Shown here: positions 58,580 through 64,000 of the stretch, piece after piece
Numbering within the stretch: the stretch's first letter is position 1
How the letters are laid out: each line of letters begins with the position of its first letter
NCBI GenBank assembly: GCA_026545765.1
Contig: CM048844.1
Location: forward strand, 71,595,035 to 71,659,034
Reading direction: 5' to 3'
Length of the DNA: 64,000 bases
DNA from: Plantago major
Taxonomy: Eukaryota > Streptophyta > Magnoliopsida > Lamiales > Plantaginaceae
Notes under the pieces: generated by a model
Told to the model about the DNA's origin: nothing
Seen by the model: only the letters and a program-made list of their open reading frames with translations
Database searches by the model: none
Translations under genes and position numbers: made by a program

Positions 58580-61118
58580 ATGTCTTTAAGTGACGCCCCA
58601 ACTCTCAAGCCAGAGAATTATGAAAAATGGAAGAACAACATGATGCTCCACCTAGAAGCCATCAGTGACGAAATGATCGAAGTAATAAAGAATGGCCCAA
58701 TAGTCATTCAACAACTCAAGCAAGTCATAGAGGTTTCTAATGGTAGAGACAGAGAACAAAGCGATGGGTCTTCACAAACAGATGCGTCAACCAGTGGGAG
58801 ACCTGCCAGTCAAGTCATTTACGAACCAAAGCCCAGAGAGCTCTGGACATCAGAAGATGCCAAGAGAAATCGACTGGACGGTCAGGCTCATAATATCATC
58901 ATACGTTCTACTCCAGAGTACATACAGTGTAAACTATGGGGTGCAAAAATGGCGAAAGTGGCCTGGCAACTGATTGAAGAAATTTGTGCCGGCACTGAGA
59001 AAACAAAGGAAAATAAGTTCGAAGTTTTGAAGCTCAAATTCCAAAACTTTAAACAAGATCCCACGGAGACTCTTGAAGAACTAGATTTTCGGTTTTCAAC
59101 ACTTATGAGTGATATGACTGCACTTGGTGAGAGTAATAGATATACCCAGTCAGAAAAGATTAAAACTATTGTGAGAAGTCTAAATCATAACTGGGAACAC
59201 ACAAAGTTTTTCTACTTTAACCAAGGAATGCCAGATATCACTCCTGTGGAACTTTTCTCTCACCTTTCCACTGTTGACTATGAGACAACTCAAAGAGAAC
59301 AAACAACTGAGAAGTTGCAGAATGTTGCTCTAGTTGCTCAAGGAACTTCTGAAAAGAAGAAAGGAAAGGAGGTGACTGAGGATGCTCTTGCCGTAAAGCA
59401 AATGGGAAAATATGTCAGTCGAGAAATTGAGAGAAGAAAAGCCAAAGAGAAGCTAAAAAAGCATCTAGGCTCAAACTATCACCAGTACAAAAATATACAA
59501 AGCTCGTTGAACAAGCTGGCTCAGAAAGCATCAAGTACTGAGGAAGCAGAAATCGGAAACGATATCTGTTTCTATTGTCAGAAACCTGGTCATTTCAAGA
59601 AGGATTGCCCTGCCTTCAACAAACTAAAGACAGGTAACAAGAAAGACAGAAGAATCTTCAAAAGAAGTCAGAGAGCTATGCTTACTGAAGAAAGGAAAAA
59701 GATTCAAATCCAACTGGATGCTCTAGATATTGAGTCTGATTCTGAGGATGAGGATTCAGATGATTCCACACTGCCTTCCCCAGAAATGTGCGGTGTTTCT
59801 CATGAAGTAATTGACTTTGGTCAAAAGAAGAAAGAAGTGTGTGGAATGGCTGAAGAAATCTTTCCAGATATCTCCAACATTGAACCTTGTCTAATGGCTG
59901 ATGAGGTAACACATACTTCCTGTTATACTTATGAAAGTGATGAAGAAGGAATCAAAGATCTGGAAAATCTCAGAAAAGAACTTGATCTCTATGAAAGAGA
60001 ATTTCTAATGGTCCGAGCTAGAGCCGAAAATCTTGAAGAAGAAAAGAATTCTCTTGTAAAGGAAAATTCTCAAATAATCAAGATATCTGAGAAAAAGGAT
60101 GCTGAAAATGCATTTCTCAAGGCTCAGATATCTGAGACCGAAAAGTCACATAAAGAAGCAATGGCCAATCTTCAAAATAAATGTGAAGATCTTCTTTCTG
60201 AAAATAAGGAACTCAAAAAGAAAGAACTATCTTTTCAATCTTATGCCAAAGCTAGTGACACTCTTACTGAAGTACAATCTTATTTAAGAGATCCTTCAGA
60301 AAAGAGAGGACTTGGGCTGGACACACACACAGACAGTTCCACCACTCTGAATAAGAGTAATGAAGGACGAACATTTGTCAGTGCTCAGCAAGGTGATTCC
60401 CAAACAATCTACAGTATCGGTCAGAAAACTAAGATTGTTGACAAAGGAAAGGCAGTTGCGACCAAGCCTTTGTGGGAAAAAACAAGTCCAAAGGAAAACT
60501 GTTGGGCATGTCTCTGGAAAGAAACATAACACTGAAAAGTGTAATCACCCACAGTGCTATGTCTCTCAAAAAGGAAAAATTGCAGGAGCTGACAAATTCT
60601 CCTATGTCACGTTTTCTGAAAAGAAAATAGATTATCCAGAGACTAGCAAAGCTGCTAAGAAGAGATCTCAGATAGAACCAGGTGCTCGGAATGGTATTGG
60701 CTATAAAGCCATCGGGAAACAACTTGCTCGTGAGTACAAACAAGAGCAAGAACGATGGTCAAAGGCTAGAATTGCTCACAACAATTATCAGAACTGGAAG
60801 ATGAATCAAGCCACTGAAAATCTGAATGCCAGGGCTAGAAGAAATCTGGCTAGGAAAGCTAAGTTTGCTGAGAAGCAGACTCAGAAACCTGACAGGTATC
60901 TGAAAGCACCAAATGGAGCACCAAGGAACACACCAAGGAAGAAAGTAGTTCTTAATAACAATGATACTAATCATTTAACTAGAATTCCTCCTTATGTTCC
61001 TGTTAGACAAAAGAATGTTCCTAAGAAATTCATTCAAAAATGGATTCCTACTGGAAGATTTTTTAGTCCAGATGGTTCCATTGTTGGTATGAGAACCTAA
61101 TCTTCTGTTTCCTGTTTT
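58580..61118 (+). pseudogene. Copia gag (copy C4) with frameshift and stop
   Basis: The gag frame begins MSLSDAPTLKPENYEKWKNN and has the UBN2-type core (FEVLKLKFQNFKQDPTETLE). A zinc knuckle CFYCQKPGHFKKDCPAF lies at about residues 330-346, followed by a long coiled coil. A sixth A in the run at 60477-60482 (five in copy C2) shifts the frame. The true sequence goes on as KCNHPQCYVSQKGKI and WIPTGRFFSPDGSIVGMRT, then TAA at 61098. It otherwise resembles an intact Copia gag that would form the particle. Confidence 0.88.
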
Positions 61119-61562
61119 GTGCAAAACACTCTAAAGACTAATTCAAAGTGGTATTTTTATTGTGGATGTGGGAAGCACATGACAGGAGACAAAACAAATC
61201 TGATTGACTACAAAAAGTGCAATGATGGACCAATTATCAGGTTTGCTGGAGGAGATGAAAATCCAACCATAGGTTTTGGCAATTTGAAGTTTGGAACCCT
61301 TACAATCTCTAAAGTACTTCATGTAAAGGGATTGAAATATAATCTCCTAAGCATGAGTCAACTAGTAGACAAAGGGTACACTGTCAAAATCAAGTCAAAA
61401 CTATGTAAAGTGATTGACAATGAGTCAAAGCATACAGTCTTGGTTGCAAGGCGTAAAGGAAATCTTTATGTTGCTGATTGGGCATCCGCCACAACCGAAG
61501 AATGTCTCATGGTGAGTCAATCTGGCCACACTGAAGAAAATTGGCTATGCATAAAAGAATGA
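61119..61562 (+). pseudogene. Copia protease region (copy C4), active site lost
   Basis: Continues in the same frame after the stop. The retropepsin signature, normally D-S-G-C before a KHMTGD-type motif, reads W-Y-F-Y-C-G-C-G-KHMTGD, so the catalytic Asp and the next Ser are replaced by Tyr and Cys. Conserved LHVKGLKYNLLSMSQLVDKG follows. A missing base near 61548 (LW-HKRMSH reads as LCIKE) ends the frame. Confidence 0.85.
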
Positions 61563-62220
61563 GTCACTTGAATTTCAAAACTCTGAATAAGCTAGCCAAG
61601 AAAGAGTTGGTAGTTGGTTTACCCAAAATGGCATATAGAAAAGAAGATGTATGCTCAGCTTGCCAAATGGGAAAACAATCCAAAACATCTTTCAAGTCTA
61701 AAACTAGACATTCCAGTGAAAGGCCACTGCAAATGTTACATATGGATTTGTTTGAATCCTCAGTAACTAGTTATGCAGGAAAGAAGTATGGTCTGGTTGT
61801 TGTTGATGATTACTCAAGATTCACTTGGGTTGTCTTTCTCAAACACAAATCTGATGCAAGGGTTGAGATACCTAACTTGCTGAATAAGCTCGAAGTCATG
61901 AAAAATGACAAAGTATCTGTAATTAGAATAGACCATGGTACTGAGTTTGTGAACCAGTACATCAAAGAGTTTTGTACCTGCAAAGGTATACAACATCAAC
62001 TATCTTCTGTAAGGACACCACAACAAAATGGTGTTGCTGAAAGAAAGAATAGGACCCTGAAATAAGCAGCAAGAACAATGCTTGCTGACACTGAAATAAG
62101 TAAAATCTATTGGGTTGAAGCTGTAAACACAGCATTCTACACTCAAAATAGATGTCTGATTAACAAACACCATGGCAAAACTCCTTACGAGCTTTTTATT
62201 GGTAGACCCCCTAGTATCAA
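61541..62220 (+). pseudogene. Copia integrase (copy C4), stop and CACTA insertion
   Basis: The zinc-binding start MHKRMSHLNFKTL...CSACQMGKQ is followed by the catalytic core: MLHMDLFESS (first Asp), VVVDDYSRFTWVVF, RIDHGTEFVNQY (second Asp), RTPQQNGVAERKNRTLK (Glu). TAA at 62063-62065 replaces a Glu codon before AARTMLAD. The frame then continues to YELFIGRPPSIN at 62220, where the CACTA element is inserted. Reverse transcriptase and RNase H must lie beyond the window. Confidence 0.9.
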
Positions 62221-62734
62221 CACTACAAAAAAATAGGGGTTTAGCGACGGAATTATCCGTCGCTAAACCCCTGCCGATCAGTCGCTAAGGCCTTAGCGAC
62301 GGCCTTAGCGACGGATAGACGCCCGTCTTAATGACGGGCGTCTCTAAGGCGAATTAGCGACGGATTTGTATCCGTCGCTAATAGCCACGAAATTGGCGAC
62401 GGATAGGGCGTTGACCCTCCGTCGCCGTTAGAGACGGATAATTATCCGTCTCTAATCGAATTAGGGCTAGAACGCCCTAATTCGTTGTTTAGCGACGGAT
62501 AATTATCCGTCCCTAAACTACTGTTTTTTTAAAAATTATTTTATAATTTTCACCTGTTTTTTTCAACAAATATAATAGTGATATGTCACAAAGGAGAAAT
62601 TGCATTAATTAACAACAATGATTCGTCTAAAAAACAAATTATCCAAAATAAAGTCTACATATCCGAATATAAATCCAAATATCCAACAAAGTAAAAAGTA
62701 GCATAGTATCCAAAATATCACAACATCACTAAGA

Positions 62735-63710
62735 CGAGGGACCGGGGGTATTCTGGCTCATATACAAGCGGCAGAGCTCTTCCATCCTCTGATTCATACG
62801 AGCCAGCTCATCCCTGAGATTTCCAATCTCAGTCTGGAGAGGACTCACTGCTTCATTCACCATCCGCCGACCGCCTCGTGTAAACACCACCATGTCCCCG
62901 AGATTGCTTGGGACACGGAGAAGCTCGCCGTTGTCTCGCCATAACTACCAAGACCATAAACCCGACCCTTGTTGTCGGGTGGGTTGACCTGTAGAAAGAT
63001 CCGGTCTTGTTCTTCCACGGACAACTCCTCACCCTCGAGCAGCCTCTCCGCAATGATCCACTCCACCTCACTCTGTAATAGTCAAGTGTATACGAAATGA
63101 GCTACAATTTCATATTTAATTTATAATACACATGCATATACAACTGTAACACTTAGCAAATACACATACTGCAATAAGCTCGGACTTCTGGTCCACCAAA
63201 CGCCGTTCTTGAACTTCCCCATCTTCATTTGCTCTAGGCAAGTCTTGGGTTGGTTCAGGTTCAGCTAAAGAACATTATATATTGCAACAAGTAGTTAGTA
63301 AGTTGGTAGGAATGCAAACAAGTGGTAAATTGGTATAAATGAATGCAATACACATGTGTACAAATCATGTTGTAATCATAACACATATATATACTTACCG
63401 ACATCTGGCGATCAGTGACAACAGCTCGTGACCCGAAGTGATGCCTGGCAGAGCCCTTACCATCTCGCGGCTCAGTCAGCCGGTTCTGCCTGTTCTTGTA
63501 GGACTGATCATCGACGTGATTAAGTCTCCAATACTCATGCCACATAGCCCACTCTTCGTCCCCAATATGCCTATACTGTGGCGGCTTTCCTTTGTCTCGG
63601 TATTTTTTCATGTCAGCCACCATATGCCTACTGATTGAGCCCAAACTCTCGAAAACAGGCCACATCTGGGGAATAAGGCCAGTCGGAATGTAGTATTTTT
63701 TCTACATTCC
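62735..63710 (-). pseudogene. Ptta/En-Spm-type (Transposase_24-like) protein, C-terminal exons
   Basis: Minus-strand exons, edges inferred: after an acceptor near 63665, 63665-63399 encodes MWPVFESLGSISRHMV and RLTEPRDGKGSARHHFGSRA, the signature of plant En/Spm accessory transposase (PF03004). A GTAAGT donor follows. 63264-63170 encodes AEPEPTQDLPRANEDGEVQE. A last exon from about 63073 encodes SEVEWIIAERLLEGEELSVE, RIFLQVNPPDNKGRVYGLGS and, after one frame change near 62945, a coiled-coil end (LQTEIGNLRDELARMNQRME). The protein would bind transposon ends. The frameshift suggests decay. Confidence 0.7.
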
Positions 63711-63763
63711 AATTCCATTCAAAGTAAAAATTAATGCCCCAAGGTCACAATTTCAAGATAAAC

Positions 63764-64000
63764 AATGGTGACTAACTTACCACACAAATTGTCCTAGAAT
63801 TTACTAACACAATGGTGACTAACATATCACCCAAGTAAGTTGCTAACATACCACACAAATTGTCCTAGAATTTACTAACACAATGGTGACTAACATATCA
63901 CCCAAGTAAGTGGCTAACATACCACACAAATTGTCCTAGAATTTACTAACACAATGGTGACTAACATATCACCCAATTAAGTGGCTAACATACCACAACA
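63764..64000. repeat. 71-bp tandem repeat inside the second CACTA element
   Basis: CACACAAATTGTCCTAGAAT begins copies at 63781, 63852 and 63923 (exact 71-bp spacing), with a further start at 63994. Copies differ by only a few bases. The array runs off the window. Confidence 0.95.

Larger units (their letters stand above)
62221..64000 (-). mobile_element. Second CACTA transposon, 3' end, running off the right edge
   Basis: It starts CACTACAAAAAAATAGGGG with GCGACGGA/TCCGTCGC repeats through 62517, preceded by CAA (62218-62220), the probable 3-bp target duplication. Coding remnants are on the minus strand, so this is the 3' terminus. It differs in sequence from the element at 1-4504 but uses the same subterminal motif. 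Confidence 0.9.

Overview
This is a piece of flowering-plant nuclear DNA, probably from an asterid eudicot. An R1B-type CC-NB-LRR gene and a cluster of neomenthol-dehydrogenase/salutaridine-reductase-like genes both point that way, although the species cannot be fixed from sequence alone. Most of the window is transposable elements, largely nested in one another. Only two stretches look like host genes: a tandem cluster of broken short-chain dehydrogenase/reductase (SDR) genes (about 10.0-13.9 kb) and an NB-LRR immune-receptor gene (14.27-16.89 kb) that is open except for one nonsense codon near its 5' end.

Layout. 1-4504: right end of a CACTA transposon with a decayed TNP2-type transposase, inserted in the leader of a minus-strand Copia element whose LTR is 4574-6172. 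6173-9552: a duplicated host segment, a fold-back element with long inverted repeats, and a Stowaway MITE. 10.0-16.9 kb: SDR pseudogenes and the NLR. 17241-18793: a Harbinger element with TTA target duplication, itself carrying a 276-bp fold-back element. 19.3-21.7 kb: second copy of the 6.2-kb host segment, then a minus-strand Copia LTR and its 3' internal region.

21684 to about 51893 is best read as one old minus-strand Athila-like (Gypsy) element, A1, split by later insertions. A minus-strand Sirevirus (Copia) occupies 27142-47506. Its 3' LTR, envelope-like region and RNase H end lie at 27142-31378, and its gag start and 5' LTR at 46707-47506. Inside it sit a Copia LTR and gag fragment (31379-36321, carrying a MULE-type MITE), a Gypsy LTR fragment, and a second Athila-like element, A2 (37371-46706), which has gag, protease and a third ORF but no reverse transcriptase or integrase. 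A solo LTR (47969-51583, TSD GGCTA) carrying a truncated LINE also interrupts A1.

51.9-55.3 kb is AT-rich debris with a LINE tail and a TRIM-like element. 55.3-62.2 kb is the same Copia family again: one LTR interrupted by the LTR of a second copy, whose gag-protease-integrase region is decayed and is itself interrupted at 62221 by a second CACTA element running off the right edge. No rRNA, tRNA gene, CRISPR array or operon-like system was seen. The most unusual feature is the pol-less Athila-like family and its recurring GC-rich dyad.
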